A stretch of DNA of 64,000 nucleotides from Leuconostoc citreum (GCF_004354555.1 NZ_PUFH01000002.1:1-64000); one strand, 5' to 3'; shown: positions 18,811 through 30,737, numbered from the stretch's first letter. Notes: generated by a model not told the origin, from the letters alone. Made by a program: numbers and translations.

Positions 18811-18828
18811 TTTTCTTACTGTTATAAT
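18798..18828 (+). promoter_or_regulatory. dnaA: dnaA promoter overlapping a DnaA box
   Basis: An extended -10 (TGTTATAAT, 18820-18828) lies 105 bases before the dnaA start, and a near-consensus DnaA box (TGTGGAAAA, 18798-18806) occupies the -35 region. This arrangement would allow DnaA to repress its own gene. Confidence 0.6.
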
Positions 18829-18933
18829 TATCTTTGCTACTTCTTCTTTAATTATAGAAAAGTTGACTCGTGTGTCATGCCCGACATATCGTCGTTATTT
18901 TTGTGCGCACATGATTTATTAGGAGAGATATTC

Positions 18934-20280
18934 GTGACCAAACCAATTACAAAAGAGGAACTATGGAATCAAATTAAAGCTAAATTCTATCAGGAAATTG
19001 GCCCCGTTTCTTTTGATACCTATATAGAACCGTTAATACCAATAACCTTAACTGAATCCAGCATTATTTTAGAAGTCCCTGCTGATGAAAGTACTGATAT
19101 CATCGATAATTGGAATAAATCTTATGCCATGAGTTTTGTTCAATACGCGATGGAGATTGCTGAAGGTTTTATTAAGCCTGAGTTACGCGTAGCAGACATT
19201 TTACCAAAAACCATGCCACTGACTTCTGAAAACTTGACCTTCACACGCGAATCTGATCTCAACGAAAATTTCACATTTGATAAATTTGTTGTTGGCACTG
19301 GTAATGAGAATGCTTATGCTATCGCTCGTGCCGTTGCCGAAGATCCTGGCCGTGTTTATAATCCGTATCTTATTTATGGTGGTGTCGGTTTAGGCAAAAC
19401 ACATCTGATGCAAGCTATCGGCAATGCTTATTCTAAAACGACGCCTTCTGCTCGTATTAAGTATGCAACAGCAGAGGATTTTCTTAATGACTTCACTGAA
19501 TCATTACGTGCTGGTGAAGGTGCAACGGCGGCTTTTAAGAAAGAATATCGTACCGTTGATTTGTTATTAATTGATGATATTCAATTTTGGTCGGGCAAAG
19601 AAAAGGTGCAAGAAGAATTTTTTAATACCTTTAATGTGCTCACTAAAACAGGCAAACAAATTATTATGACCTCTGATAAATTACCAACTGAAATTGTTGA
19701 TTTGCAATCACGTCTAACATCACGTTTTGAGGCAGGCATCTCGATGGATATCCAAAAGCCTGATTTACCAACACGTGTCGCCATTTTAAAAAACCTCGCC
19801 GAGACAGATGGTCTAACGATTCCAAATGATGTCTTAGAATTGATTGCTGATAAAATTGATTCAAATATTAGAACATTAGAAGGGACGTTCCATCGTTTTG
19901 AAGCCATGTTGCGTTTCAGAAATAAGCCGGCAACCAAAGAGACTGCACAACAAATTTTAGGTGACTTAAATATTAATCAAGGCTTTAAAATTACGGTGGA
20001 GCGTATTCAACAAGTTGTAGCGGACTATTACATGCAAACAATTGATGACTTAAAAAGTACCAGCCGTAAAAAAGATTTAGTCACCGCACGACATGTTGCT
20101 ATGTATCTGACACGAACATTGACCAATGAAAGTTTGCCTGATATTGGCCGCTCGTTTGGTGGCCGAGATCATTCATCAGTACTGCACGCAACCAACAAGA
20201 TAACTGAAAAGGCTGAATCAGATGCTCGGACAAAAGAGATGTTAGATGCCTTAACCGATGAAATAAAAAATGGTAAATAA
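18934..20280 (+). CDS. dnaA: Chromosomal replication initiator protein DnaA
   Basis: DnaA is a 448-residue AAA+ ATPase that binds DnaA boxes and melts oriC. The order is domain I (KEELWNQIKAKF onward), a short linker, the AAA+ domain with Walker A GGVGLGKTHLM and Walker B LLIDDIQFW, and the C-terminal DNA-binding helix-turn-helix with the signature SLPDIGRSFGGRDHSSVLHA. The GTG at 18934 is 6 bases after AGGAGAG and gives the conventional N terminus; an ATG 57 bases upstream in the same frame lacks a ribosome site. Both flanks carry DnaA boxes. Confidence 0.97.
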   Translation: MTKPITKEELWNQIKAKFYQEIGPVSFDTYIEPLIPITLTESSIILEVPADESTDIIDNWNKSYAMSFVQYAMEIAEGFIKPELRVADILPKTMPLTSENLTFTRESDLNENFTFDKFVVGTGNENAYAIARAVAEDPGRVYNPYLIYGGVGLGKTHLMQAIGNAYSKTTPSARIKYATAEDFLNDFTESLRAGEGATAAFKKEYRTVDLLLIDDIQFWSGKEKVQEEFFNTFNVLTKTGKQIIMTSDKLPTEIVDLQSRLTSRFEAGISMDIQKPDLPTRVAILKNLAETDGLTIPNDVLELIADKIDSNIRTLEGTFHRFEAMLRFRNKPATKETAQQILGDLNINQGFKITVERIQQVVADYYMQTIDDLKSTSRKKDLVTARHVAMYLTRTLTNESLPDIGRSFGGRDHSSVLHATNKITEKAESDARTKEMLDALTDEIKNGK

Positions 20281-20284
20281 GCCG

Positions 20285-20433
20285 TGTGAATAACTTTGTA
20301 AAAACAAAGCGTTTTACACACAGTGTTGTGAACAAGCAGAATTAAGACAGCTGTTATACACAGCCGCTTATCCACAAGATAAACACCCCTTATTATTACT
20401 ACTAGATCTTTTAATCTATTAATTACAAATAGG
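20285..20433. other. oriC, DnaA boxes and DnaA-trio unwinding element
   Basis: The dnaA-dnaN gap has a perfect DnaA box TTATCCACA at 20368-20376 and one-mismatch boxes at 20285-20293 and 20354-20362. Thirteen bases after the perfect box, past a C-rich stretch (20384-20389), comes TTATTATTACTACTA (20390-20404). On the complementary strand read 3' to 5' this is AAT AAT AAT GAT GAT, matching the DnaA-trio rule [G/A]A[T/A]. AT-rich DNA follows to 20433. This is the likely duplex-unwinding site. Confidence 0.8.
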
Positions 20434-20465
20434 CATCGCCTTAGATACTAAAAAGGAGCATAAAT

Positions 20466-21599
20466 ATGCAATTCTCAATTAATCGTCAGGCTTTTATCAA
20501 ATCACTCAATGAAATTGCACGTGCAATTTCATCACGCACAACAATTCCTATTTTGACAAATATCAAAATTGTGCTATCGGAAGACGAGCTCATTTTGACT
20601 GGATCTAATAGTGATATTTCTATTGAGACACGCATTGAACAATCAGATACAACAGCACAGCTTGTGATTAAAGAAAAGGGCGGCATTACATTACCAGCAA
20701 CATTCTTTGCAAACATCGTTAAGAATTTACCAGCTGATGATTTAATGTTGGCAGTTGATGGCCTACGTGCAAATATCACTTCAGGAGCATCAGCATTTAC
20801 AATTAATGGTCAAGATGTTCGTAACTATCCGCAATTACCTGAAATGGATGATGTGCAAAGTTTGAGTGTCTCGGCAGCACAGTTAATTGATATTATTTCG
20901 CAAACAAAAATATCAGCATCCACGCAAGAAAGTCGACCAATTTTGACAGGCATTCATTTAGCGCTTAATGGCAATGACGTCAAAGCTGTTACAACAGACT
21001 CACATCGTTTATCACAACGTATTGTCACGCTAACCGGCACAGAGGCACATGTCTCAGCTGATGTGATTATTCCAGCTAAATCATTCAACGAATTACAAAG
21101 TTTGCTAGAAGGGCAAGATCGTGTAGATATTAAATTATCTGCAAATCAAGCTGTTTTTGATTTAGGTCATACAACATTCTATTCTCGTTTACTAGAAGGT
21201 AATTACCCCGAAACTGATCGCTTAATTCCAACAGAGAGTACAACGGAACTTACCATGGATGCCGGTGCATTGCTTGGGGCCATTAACCGTGCGAGCCTAT
21301 TGAGTCATGAAAGTCGTAACAACGTGGTACAACTCACTTTGAAAGCTGGTGTTGCGACATTAACAGGGACATCTCAAGAAGTTGGCCAAGTACAAGAAGA
21401 GTTGGTCACTAAGTCAGTTGCCGGAGAAGACTTAGAAATTTCATTTAATCCAGATTACGTTCGTGACGCACTCCGAGTATTTAGTGGTAAGCCTGTGGAT
21501 GTTAAGTTCACAAGTAATTTGAGACCGTTTACATTAACGCCAGCTGGGGAAACTGATAATAAGCAGTTACAATTGATTACGCCAGTAAGAACTTTTTAA
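20466..21599 (+). CDS. dnaN: DNA polymerase III beta sliding clamp
   Basis: DnaN is the 377-residue ring-shaped clamp that tethers replicative polymerase to DNA. The N terminus MQFSINRQAFIKSLNEIARAIS and the C terminus RPFTLTPAGE...QLITPVRTF are typical, and the length is standard. It follows dnaA after the second origin element, with a strong AAAAAGGAG ribosome site. A terminator hairpin follows, so dnaN can end separately from yaaA-recF-gyrBA. Confidence 0.97.
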   Translation: MQFSINRQAFIKSLNEIARAISSRTTIPILTNIKIVLSEDELILTGSNSDISIETRIEQSDTTAQLVIKEKGGITLPATFFANIVKNLPADDLMLAVDGLRANITSGASAFTINGQDVRNYPQLPEMDDVQSLSVSAAQLIDIISQTKISASTQESRPILTGIHLALNGNDVKAVTTDSHRLSQRIVTLTGTEAHVSADVIIPAKSFNELQSLLEGQDRVDIKLSANQAVFDLGHTTFYSRLLEGNYPETDRLIPTESTTELTMDAGALLGAINRASLLSHESRNNVVQLTLKAGVATLTGTSQEVGQVQEELVTKSVAGEDLEISFNPDYVRDALRVFSGKPVDVKFTSNLRPFTLTPAGETDNKQLQLITPVRTF

Positions 21600-21650
21600 T
21601 TGCTCATAGGCGTTTTAAATAATTTTATAGACAATCAAACACTTATGCTT

Positions 21651-21696
21651 AAAACGGCCTAAAATCGCTTAAAATCGATTTTAGGCCGTTTTTTAA
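21651..21696 (+). terminator. Terminator after dnaN
   Basis: AAAACGGCCTAAAATCG and CGATTTTAGGCCGTTTT form a perfect 17-bp stem around an 8-base loop, and two further Ts follow. Confidence 0.88.
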
Positions 21697-21739
21697 AGCT
21701 ATCAAGTTGAAAAAATGGTATAATACAAAGGTAACTAAT

Positions 21740-22204
21740 ATGACGAAAACTGTAAAAATTACAACTGAATATATCACACTCACACAATTACTAAAGGAAG
21801 AAAATATTATTTCTTCAGGCGGGCAAGCAAAATACTATCTTATGGATTTTCCTGTATTATTGAACGGCGAACAGGAGAACAGACGCGGTAAGAAGTTATA
21901 TGATCACGATGAAATCATTGTCGGCGATGAAACTTTTATTATTGCACTAGCAGAAAATGCTGACGAATTAATTGTTGCTGCACAAGAAGAGAAGGCAGAG
22001 CGTGCAGCAGCAGCTAAAAAAACAGTGCGTGATGACCGTATTAAGGCTCAAAAAGCAGCAGCGGCTAAAGTACGTAAAGAGGCGCGTTTTGCTGAATTAC
22101 GGCGTCAAAATCGGACGCGCTCAGGTGGCGTTGGTCGTCAAACTGCTACGGGTCGTAATAATAAAGGACCCAAAGGACCAGGTTCTTGGAACTCACATCA
22201 CTAA
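21740..22204 (+). CDS. yaaA: S4-domain protein YaaA with basic C-terminal extension
   Basis: The first 75 or so residues form an S4 RNA-binding domain ([20 protein letters not shown], then [20 protein letters not shown]) as in the YaaA protein always found between dnaN and recF. Most YaaA proteins end there, but this one has about 80 more residues rich in Ala, Lys and Arg, ending in Gly/Pro-rich [12 protein letters not shown]. The tail looks like an RNA-binding, partly coiled segment. The ATG at 21740 follows AAAGG. Its last 19 bases overlap recF. Function is not established. Confidence 0.85.
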
Positions 22205-23322
22205 AACTGGTTAATTATCGTAATTATGCCAATTTGGAGTTAGACTTTAGTCCCGGAGTGAATGTGTTTTTAGGTGAGAATGCGCAAGGCAAGACGAACT
22301 TGTTAGAAAGTATCTATGTCTTAGCTTTAGCGCGCTCTCATCGAACGAGTAGTGATAAAGACTTAATTAATTGGACAGCAAAAGAAACCACAATCAGCGG
22401 TCGTATTAAAAAAAACATTAGCGAAACACCTTTGTCTTTGCATTTTTCCAGTAAAGGCAAAAAAGCACGTGTCAATCATTTAGAGCAGTCCAAGTTATCT
22501 CAATATGTTGGACAATTAAATGTTATTTTATTTGCTCCTGAGGATTTAGAATTAGTAAAAGGGGCACCAAGCGTTCGTCGTCGCTTTATTGATATGGAAT
22601 TCGGGCAAATGAATCCGCTGTATCTCTACAACATCACGCAGTATCGACGCATTTTGAAAGATAGGAACGCTTATCTAAAACGGTTGCAACTGAAACAAAC
22701 TAAGGATACTGTGTTTCTGGATGTCTTAACCGATCAGCTTGTCTCAGTTGGAGCAGAAGTAATCTTGGCGCGGCAACTTTTTGTAAGGCGGTTGCAAGCA
22801 GCAGCTCAGCCTATTCATGCAGAAGTATCCAATCAGCGAGAACAATTAACACTGGTTTACCAGACAAGTATTGATTTTGAAGAGCATGCAGATTTAGAGC
22901 AAATCAAAGCAACCTTTGCAGCAACTTTAAATCGACAGCGGACACGTGAAGTGATGCAAGGTTCGACCGTAGTTGGACCTCATCGTGATGATTTACAGTT
23001 TATCGTTAATGAGAATGATGTGGCTGTTTTTGGCTCGCAAGGGCAACAACGGACAACAGCGTTGGCTATTAAATTAGCGGAGATAGATTTAATGGCACAA
23101 GAAACGGGCGAGTATCCAATTTTATTACTAGATGATGTCTTAAGCGAGCTAGATGCAAGCCGCCAAACACATCTTTTATTGGCCATTCAGGATAAGGTGC
23201 AAACCTTTATCACGGCGCCTTCTTTAAGTGATGTCGCACGGCAATTGATTCATACGCCTAAGGTGTTTCACGTGAAACAAGGAGAAATCACGTTAGAAGC
23301 AAAGCATACGTCGGAAAAGTAA
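22186..23322 (+). CDS. recF: DNA replication and repair protein RecF
   Basis: RecF loads RecA onto single-stranded gaps with RecO and RecR. This 378-residue SMC-like ATPase has Walker [14 protein letters not shown], signature [17 protein letters not shown] and Walker [14 protein letters not shown]. The only start that gives the conserved N terminus ([13 protein letters not shown]) is a TTG at 22186, which lies inside yaaA and is 8 bases after an AAAGGA site, implying translational coupling. A perfect parS site lies inside its 3' end (23264-23279), where it encodes part of FHVKQ. Confidence 0.95.
23264..23279. other. parS site inside recF
   Basis: TGTTTCACGTGAAACA matches the ParB/Spo0J consensus exactly and lies about 4.5 kb right of the first DnaA-box cluster. 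Confidence 0.9.
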
Positions 23323-25353
<2,031 letters not shown>

Positions 25354-25440
25354 TGGCAAGCTAAATCAAATACATCACAAAACTGCTTAGTTAATTAAGC
25401 AGTACATAAATTCAAGAATAACGTTATTAAGGAGTAAGAA

Positions 25441-27996
25441 ATGTCTGAACAAAATGACACGCGCATTCGTAATGCGAATTTGTCAGAACAAATGAAAACA
25501 TCATTTTTATCATACGCGATGTCAGTTATTGTTGCGCGTGCATTACCTGATGTTCGTGATGGCATGAAGCCCGTTCATCGTCGTATTTTGTATTCAATGA
25601 TTGAACAAGGCAATACACCAGATAAACCACATAAAAAGTCTGCACGTATTGTAGGTGATGTGATGGGAAAGTACCATCCTCACGGTGATTCAGCAATTTA
25701 TGAATCAATGGTACGTATGGCACAACCCTTTTCATATCGTCATATGCTTGTGGATGGACACGGTAACTTTGGATCTGTCGATGGTGATAGCGCAGCGGCA
25801 ATGCGTTATACTGAAGCGCGCTTATCAAAAGTCGCGATGGAGATGGTACGTGATCTTAACAAAGATACAGTTAATTTTGTGCCAAACTATGATGGCGAAG
25901 AACGTGAGCCAGAGGTTTTGCCATCACGTTTCCCTAATTTATTAGTTAATGGGGCGACTGGTATTGCGGTGGGAATGGCGACTAATATTCCTACACATAA
26001 TTTGGGTGAGGTTATCTCAGCGCTGCATGTTTTGATGAACAATCCTGATGCTACCACAACAGATCTTATGGATGTTTTGCCGGGACCGGATTTTCCAACT
26101 GGTGGCATTGTTATGGGTAAATCAGGTATTCGTCGTGCTTATGAGACTGGGCGTGGGCGCGTTACAGTTCGCGCTAAAGTCGATATTGAGCAAACAAAAA
26201 CTGGTAAAGAACAGATTATTGTGACAGAGTTGCCATATGCTGTTAATAAAGCACGATTGATTGAACGTATTTCAGAACTCGCAAGAGACAAGCGTATTGA
26301 AGGTATTACTGGTATCCGCGATGAATCAGATCGTGATGGTTTACGTATTTCAATTGATGTGCGACGTGACACGTCAGCCAGTGTGATATTAAATAATCTT
26401 TATAAAGAAACCTTATTACAAACAAACTTTAGCTTTAATATGCTGGCTATCAATGGTGGCAAGCCACAGACAATGAGCCTTAAAGATATTCTGGTAGCTT
26501 ACTTAACGCATCAACGGGAAGTCATTCGTCGTCGTACAGCATTTGATTTACAAAAAGCTCAGGCTCGTGCGCATATACTAGAAGGGTTACGTATTGCCCT
26601 AGATCATATTGATGCCATTATCAATATTATTCGGTCTTCAGCAACTTCTGAAGAGGCCAAGACACGTTTGATTGATGGTTACGCGTTATCAGATAAACAG
26701 GCGCAAGCAATTTTAGATATGCGATTAGTGCGTTTAACTGGTTTGGAACGAGATAAAATCGAGGACGAATACCAAAAATTGGTTGCATTAATTGCTGATT
26801 TGAAAGATATTTTGGCACATCAAGAACGTGTTGATCAAATTATTTATGATGAATTACTAGAAATCCAAACAAAATTTGGGGATGCACGTCGCACTGAGCT
26901 TCAGGTTGGGGATGTGACAAATCTTGAAGATGAAGACTTGATTGAAGAAGAAGATGTGATTGTGACATTAACACGCAACGGTTATATTAAGCGCGTCCCA
27001 CAAGCAGAATTTAAAGCACAAAATCGTGGTGGTCGTGGTGTTCAAGGCATGAATGTCAATGATGAGGATTTTGTCGACCAAATGTTAGCAACTTCAACTC
27101 ACGATACCTTGCTCTTCTTTACTAATAAAGGGAAGGTTTATCGGATGAAAGGGTATGAAGTACCCGAATATGGCCGACAAGCTAAGGGCATCCCAGTTGT
27201 TAATTTATTAAACTTTGAAGACGATGAAAAAATTCAAGCTGTCATTAGTGTTCGTGGTGAAGCGAGTGAAAGTAAGGACTACTTATTCTTCGTCACACGA
27301 TTGGGCGTTGTTAAACGTACTGCCGTCAGTGAATTTGCTAACATCAGAACAAATGGTCTAAAAGCATTAACCTTACATGACGGGGATGAAGTGCTTTCAG
27401 TTCAAATTACGAATGGGACACAAAGCATTCTAATCGCCACGCAAGCGGGTTATTCAGTCAGATTTGCTGAGGATTCTGTGCGTGTTATGGGCCGATCAGC
27501 AGCTGGTGTCCGTGGTATACGCTTACGTGATAATGATGTTGTTATTGGAGCAGATGTGGTGACATCGTCAGACAATGTGTTGGTCATTACAGAAAAAGGT
27601 TTTGGAAAGCAAACGCCAGCCAGTGAATATCCTATCAAGGGTCGTGGTGGAAAAGGCATCAAAACTGCTAATATTACTGATAAAAATGGTGTATTAGCTG
27701 GCATGACAATTATTCATGGCCATGAAGATATTATGGTAACAACGACACAAGGGGTCATGATTCGGTTTGCAGCAGATTCTGTGAGTCAAACAGGTCGTGC
27801 CACGTTAGGTGTTCGTTTAATTCGTCTGGAAGAAGGCACTAAAGTGGCAACCTTAACGAAGGTAGATCAGGAAGATTTACCTGATGAAATCGCTACCGAT
27901 GTGACCGATGACACAGTATTAAATAATGAACAACTTTCACAAGTATCAGAACTTCTGTCGCGCGCAGCAAGAGATGATGAGGATAGTGAAGCATAA
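25441..27996 (+). CDS. gyrA: DNA gyrase subunit A
   Basis: GyrA is the DNA-cleaving and wrapping subunit of gyrase, 851 residues long. The quinolone-resistance region [20 protein letters not shown] keeps Ser and Glu at the two main resistance positions, so it looks wild type. The catalytic Tyr is in [11 protein letters not shown]. The C-terminal beta-pinwheel contains the GyrA box [11 protein letters not shown] (the GxxGGxG element) that distinguishes GyrA from ParC, and the tail is acidic (ARDDEDSEA). AAGGAG precedes the start and a strong terminator follows. Confidence 0.97.
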   Translation: MSEQNDTRIRNANLSEQMKTSFLSYAMSVIVARALPDVRDGMKPVHRRILYSMIEQGNTPDKPHKKSARIVGDVMGKYHPHGDSAIYESMVRMAQPFSYRHMLVDGHGNFGSVDGDSAAAMRYTEARLSKVAMEMVRDLNKDTVNFVPNYDGEEREPEVLPSRFPNLLVNGATGIAVGMATNIPTHNLGEVISALHVLMNNPDATTTDLMDVLPGPDFPTGGIVMGKSGIRRAYETGRGRVTVRAKVDIEQTKTGKEQIIVTELPYAVNKARLIERISELARDKRIEGITGIRDESDRDGLRISIDVRRDTSASVILNNLYKETLLQTNFSFNMLAINGGKPQTMSLKDILVAYLTHQREVIRRRTAFDLQKAQARAHILEGLRIALDHIDAIINIIRSSATSEEAKTRLIDGYALSDKQAQAILDMRLVRLTGLERDKIEDEYQKLVALIADLKDILAHQERVDQIIYDELLEIQTKFGDARRTELQVGDVTNLEDEDLIEEEDVIVTLTRNGYIKRVPQAEFKAQNRGGRGVQGMNVNDEDFVDQMLATSTHDTLLFFTNKGKVYRMKGYEVPEYGRQAKGIPVVNLLNFEDDEKIQAVISVRGEASESKDYLFFVTRLGVVKRTAVSEFANIRTNGLKALTLHDGDEVLSVQITNGTQSILIATQAGYSVRFAEDSVRVMGRSAAGVRGIRLRDNDVVIGADVVTSSDNVLVITEKGFGKQTPASEYPIKGRGGKGIKTANITDKNGVLAGMTIIHGHEDIMVTTTQGVMIRFAADSVSQTGRATLGVRLIRLEEGTKVATLTKVDQEDLPDEIATDVTDDTVLNNEQLSQVSELLSRAARDDEDSEA

Positions 27997-28005
27997 TTAG
28001 CAATG

Positions 28006-28037
28006 AAAAAGCAGATGACAAAAGTCATCTGCTTTTT
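28006..28037. terminator. Bidirectional terminator after gyrA
   Basis: AAAAAGCAGATGAC, loop AAAA, GTCATCTGCTTTTT. It ends the gyrA transcript and, on the minus strand, the pspC operon including the 16-residue ORF. Confidence 0.93.
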
Positions 28038-28038
28038 G

Positions 28039-28089
28039 TTATGAAATACCCTTTTTACGAGTAATCAACTTTGATAAAAATTGAAACAT
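28039..28089 (-). CDS. Very small ORF, 16-residue basic amphipathic peptide
   Basis: The minus strand encodes MFQFLSKLITRKKGIS. The ATG is preceded by AAAGGTGGTGA, one mismatch from the ideal anti-16S complement, at 5-base spacing, far better than chance. It sits 69 bases downstream of pspC and just before the terminator shared with gyrA, so it could be the last gene of the PadR/DUF4097/PspC operon. The peptide is hydrophobic in front and Arg/Lys-rich behind, and could lie on or in the membrane. No family is recognised. Confidence 0.5.
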   Translation of the reverse strand: MFQFLSKLITRKKGIS

Positions 28090-28157
28090 TTTATTCACCA
28101 CCTTTGCTATAAGATACTTAATAGTACGAGCAAAAATAATGAAATACTTATTATTAG

Positions 28158-28415
28158 TTAAAAATCATCAGGTGTGATATCTTTTCGGCGACCATCACCA
28201 TAGTAAGAAGTTGACTGCCTTGGATCATCAGGGATAATAATCCAAGCTAAGATATAAAATATGATACCAGGGAAAGCTGCTAGCGTAATCAACACATAAA
28301 TGAGTCGCGTGATTGTCACATTCCAACCAAAGTATTCGGCAACACCGCCCAATACACCGCCGAGAATACGATTTTTGTGCGAACGGGTCAAATTTTTCTT
28401 CTTTGTCATAGTCAA
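28158..28415 (-). CDS. PspC-domain membrane protein
   Basis: This 85-residue protein has the PspC fold: a basic N terminus (KKNLTRSHKNR), the motif ILGGVLGGVAEYFGWNVTITRLIYV and a second membrane helix with FPGIIFYILAWIIIP. PspC-domain proteins take part in sensing or resisting cell-envelope stress. It follows the 62-residue gene by 6 bases in an operon led by a PadR regulator and a DUF4097 protein, a combination seen in LiaF/PspC-type envelope modules. Confidence 0.9.
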   Translation of the reverse strand: MTMTKKKNLTRSHKNRILGGVLGGVAEYFGWNVTITRLIYVLITLAAFPGIIFYILAWIIIPDDPRQSTSYYGDGRRKDITPDDF

Positions 28416-28421
28416 TCTCCT

Positions 28422-28610
28422 TTATTTAATTAAGTGCTGAACGGTTACGGCAATATAGTAGCCAACCGAAGCCCAGCTGAGAAGAGCGTGCCATAATGTG
28501 GCAAACCAATCATGTGATGTTGCAAATTCAAGGCCTGCAGCTAATAAAAAGCCGACACCATAAGCTTGTAAGCCATGCGAATCATGGATATGATGGTAAT
28601 ATTCTTTCAT
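28422..28610 (-). CDS. Small membrane protein of unknown function
   Basis: This 62-residue protein starts with a His-rich stretch (MKEYYHHIHDSHG) and has two hydrophobic segments at about 17-30 and 38-58. It lies between the DUF4097 gene (40 bases) and pspC (6 bases), so it is probably co-transcribed with an envelope-stress module. No family is recognised. The His-rich N terminus might bind a metal, but that is a guess. Confidence 0.65.
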   Translation of the reverse strand: MKEYYHHIHDSHGLQAYGVGFLLAAGLEFATSHDWFATLWHALLSWASVGYYIAVTVQHLIK

Positions 28611-28650
28611 ATTATTGTTGTCTCCATTGCAATTAAGATTTTAAGACAGT

Positions 28651-29967
28651 CTAATACACTTTAATTGTACCAGAGTCGACATTTGCGTCAATTGTGAATT
28701 TTGGATTATCACCGTAGAACCCACACTTATAACTATTTGTGTTTTTATCGAAGTGCGTTGTCTCGGTGTGATCCATGACGATACTGCCCATATTAGCAGA
28801 TAAATTAAAATAGCAATCTTGACTTTCAGGCATTGTTACTCTAATTGAGCCAGTCTTGGCCTGTAATTTAAGGTCATCAGTCAATTTATCGATGCGTAAA
28901 CGCAAAGAACCCGTATGCGTAGCAAACTGACCACCACCGGTAAAATGAGAAATTTGAACAGTACCAGATGTGACTGTGATGTGGCTGTCTTCAACGGTCA
29001 TATTGTCTAATTTAAGATTACCAGACTTATTAAAAATATCGGCATGCTTAAAGTTTAGTTCCTGTACTTTAACTTCCCCAGCGTGAATTTGCCAGTTAGC
29101 AGTTTCAGCTTGAATATGATTGCCCCTAAAGTTACCAGCATGTAAGTATAGGTTAAATTGCTGTAGGCTGAGATCCTGTGCCATGATACGACCAGAGTGG
29201 TTAATCATTGTTATCTTACCGTGATTAAAGTCTTTGGGTAAACCAATATTAACTTGTGTTCGGACATGGAACAATAATGGATTATCGCCTTGCGTAACTG
29301 AAATCTGCTCATTAGTTTCTTGAATATCTGCAAAGTAGCGGTTATTATCACGGCTAAAAAATTCATCAAGTGTTATTAAATCTGCTTTGTCATTACTATA
29401 AAAATGGACGTCAGCGTTTTTATAATCAAAAACGAAAGGTTTATCACTAGTGGGAATCTGCGCATTATGATGAGCTACTGACCAACTAGGCGTATGCGTG
29501 GTATCAGAAGGTTCATCTTCGTCAAAACGATAATATTTACGACCAACACGTGCACCAGAACGATCAACATGGAGCCAATCACCTAATTGTACTTTATCGT
29601 GCTTACCATCAATAACAATATCATCGCCAAGACGAACGCCTTGACCATCGATATGGAGATTACCGAGATGGAGACCGTCGTTTGAAAATTCAAAAAATGA
29701 CGATTTTTTCGTCTGACTTTTTGAGTCGTCATTTTCTTGTTTTTTAGTTTGACTAAGTTCACGCAAAATTGTGTCAATATCACCCAACTGTGCAAAAGCG
29801 TCATCAAGTGCTTCGTCATGTGATTTATCTTGCTTAGCAAAATCTTGATAAGCATCTAGTAGATCAGCCACCAACTCTTCCTTAAATTCTGTTAGTTGTT
29901 CGTTCGGTGTGTATTTCGAAAAAATAACGTCTAAGCGTGTTCGAATTGCCATTTCAATTGAAGTCAT
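28651..29967 (-). CDS. HAAS-domain and DUF4097 beta-helix protein
   Basis: The first 75 or so residues (YTPNEQLTEFKEELVADLLDAY through LSQTKK) form a helical HAAS/DUF1700-type signalling domain that is typically coupled to PadR regulators. After a Ser/Lys linker the rest of the 438 residues is a repetitive beta-strand region of DUF4097 type, as in LiaF-like and putative adhesin domains. No membrane helix is evident. Its start overlaps the padR stop by 4 bases. It probably transmits envelope status together with PadR and PspC; this is inference from context. Confidence 0.82.
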   Translation of the reverse strand: MTSIEMAIRTRLDVIFSKYTPNEQLTEFKEELVADLLDAYQDFAKQDKSHDEALDDAFAQLGDIDTILRELSQTKKQENDDSKSQTKKSSFFEFSNDGLHLGNLHIDGQGVRLGDDIVIDGKHDKVQLGDWLHVDRSGARVGRKYYRFDEDEPSDTTHTPSWSVAHHNAQIPTSDKPFVFDYKNADVHFYSNDKADLITLDEFFSRDNNRYFADIQETNEQISVTQGDNPLLFHVRTQVNIGLPKDFNHGKITMINHSGRIMAQDLSLQQFNLYLHAGNFRGNHIQAETANWQIHAGEVKVQELNFKHADIFNKSGNLKLDNMTVEDSHITVTSGTVQISHFTGGGQFATHTGSLRLRIDKLTDDLKLQAKTGSIRVTMPESQDCYFNLSANMGSIVMDHTETTHFDKNTNSYKCGFYGDNPKFTIDANVDSGTIKVY

Positions 29968-30314
29968 GATTCCTCTCCTTCTGCAATAGTACCGGTAATC
30001 AGTTGACTGATAACGTTTTTAGCAAATGCCCATTCTGCAATGGCATGAGTGAGATGAGCTTGTCCAGCTGGGGTGATTTTATAATATTTTCGTCTGGCGC
30101 CCTGTGTTTCATCGCCCCAATAACTTGTAATATCACCACTTTTTTCTAACCTTCTGAAAGCCGTGTACAGCGTTGCTTCATTCAAATCATATTGATTCTG
30201 ACTTAATATGCGAACTGATTTACCAACTTGGTAACCATATGAGTCACTCTGATTAAGTATATTTAATATAATCGTGTCAATATGCCCACGAATGAGATCT
30301 TTTGAAATGGCCAT
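29964..30314 (-). CDS. PadR-family transcriptional regulator
   Basis: This 116-residue regulator has the PadR winged helix: IRGHIDTIILNILNQSDSYGY at the N terminus, LNEATLYTAFRRLEKSGDI as recognition helix and wing approach, and RKYYKITPAGQAHL as the beta wing. It is the first gene of the operon with the HAAS/DUF4097 and PspC genes and probably autoregulates it in response to a stress or drug signal. Confidence 0.9.
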   Translation of the reverse strand: MAISKDLIRGHIDTIILNILNQSDSYGYQVGKSVRILSQNQYDLNEATLYTAFRRLEKSGDITSYWGDETQGARRKYYKITPAGQAHLTHAIAEWAFAKNVISQLITGTIAEGEES

Positions 30315-30421
30315 TTTTTAATCCTCTGTTCGGCTTTGAGTACATCATATAACAAATTACTATGGTTGTCAAAGTAATTTGTTAGGCATAGTTTTAAAGT
30401 CAATGAATATAATGGGAATCG

Positions 30422-30631
30422 TTAGTCGGTTTCATGATGCAGATGTTCTAATAATGTTGTTAATTGCACATCAAAAGTATTAGCAATGGCTAGCAGTGTT
30501 GCCAATGGTGGTTCACTAACACCACGTTCCCAATTGGAAACAGTTTGTCTCGAAACAAAAATTTTTGCGCCGAACTGCTCTTGGGAAAGTTGAAAAGTTT
30601 TTCGTAAATCTCGAAGCATAAATTTTAACAT
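30422..30631 (-). CDS. Small Xre-family HTH regulator
   Basis: This 69-residue protein is almost only a helix-turn-helix: LRDLRKTFQLSQEQFGAKI followed by FVSRQTVSNWERGVSEPP, the Cro/CI recognition helix. The ATG at 30631 follows GGAG at 10 bases; the longer open frame lacks a ribosome site. It is divergent from the bacteriocin-like cluster beginning at 30821, so it may regulate it. Its recognition helix is nearly identical to those of the Xre-TetR fusion proteins in this window, especially the one at 43459-44235. Confidence 0.85.
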   Translation of the reverse strand: MLKFMLRDLRKTFQLSQEQFGAKIFVSRQTVSNWERGVSEPPLATLLAIANTFDVQLTTLLEHLHHETD

Positions 30632-30737
30632 GTGAGCTAATCTCCATTTTTTGTATATTATATCAGTAATACTTGGTGATGGGAAATATGACAAAAAAAA
30701 GTGGCGTAGTCAATTATTAGTACATGATAGAATAAAA

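Noticed and set aside
19581-19937. Long minus-strand frames inside dnaA, gyrA and gyrB
   Set aside because: They are antisense shadows of strongly conserved coding sequence without ribosome sites.
25395-25420. Hairpin CTGCTTA/TAAGCAG between gyrB and gyrA as a terminator
   Set aside because: The stem is short, loop AT-rich and no T run follows; gyrA is expected to be co-transcribed or start from its own promoter.
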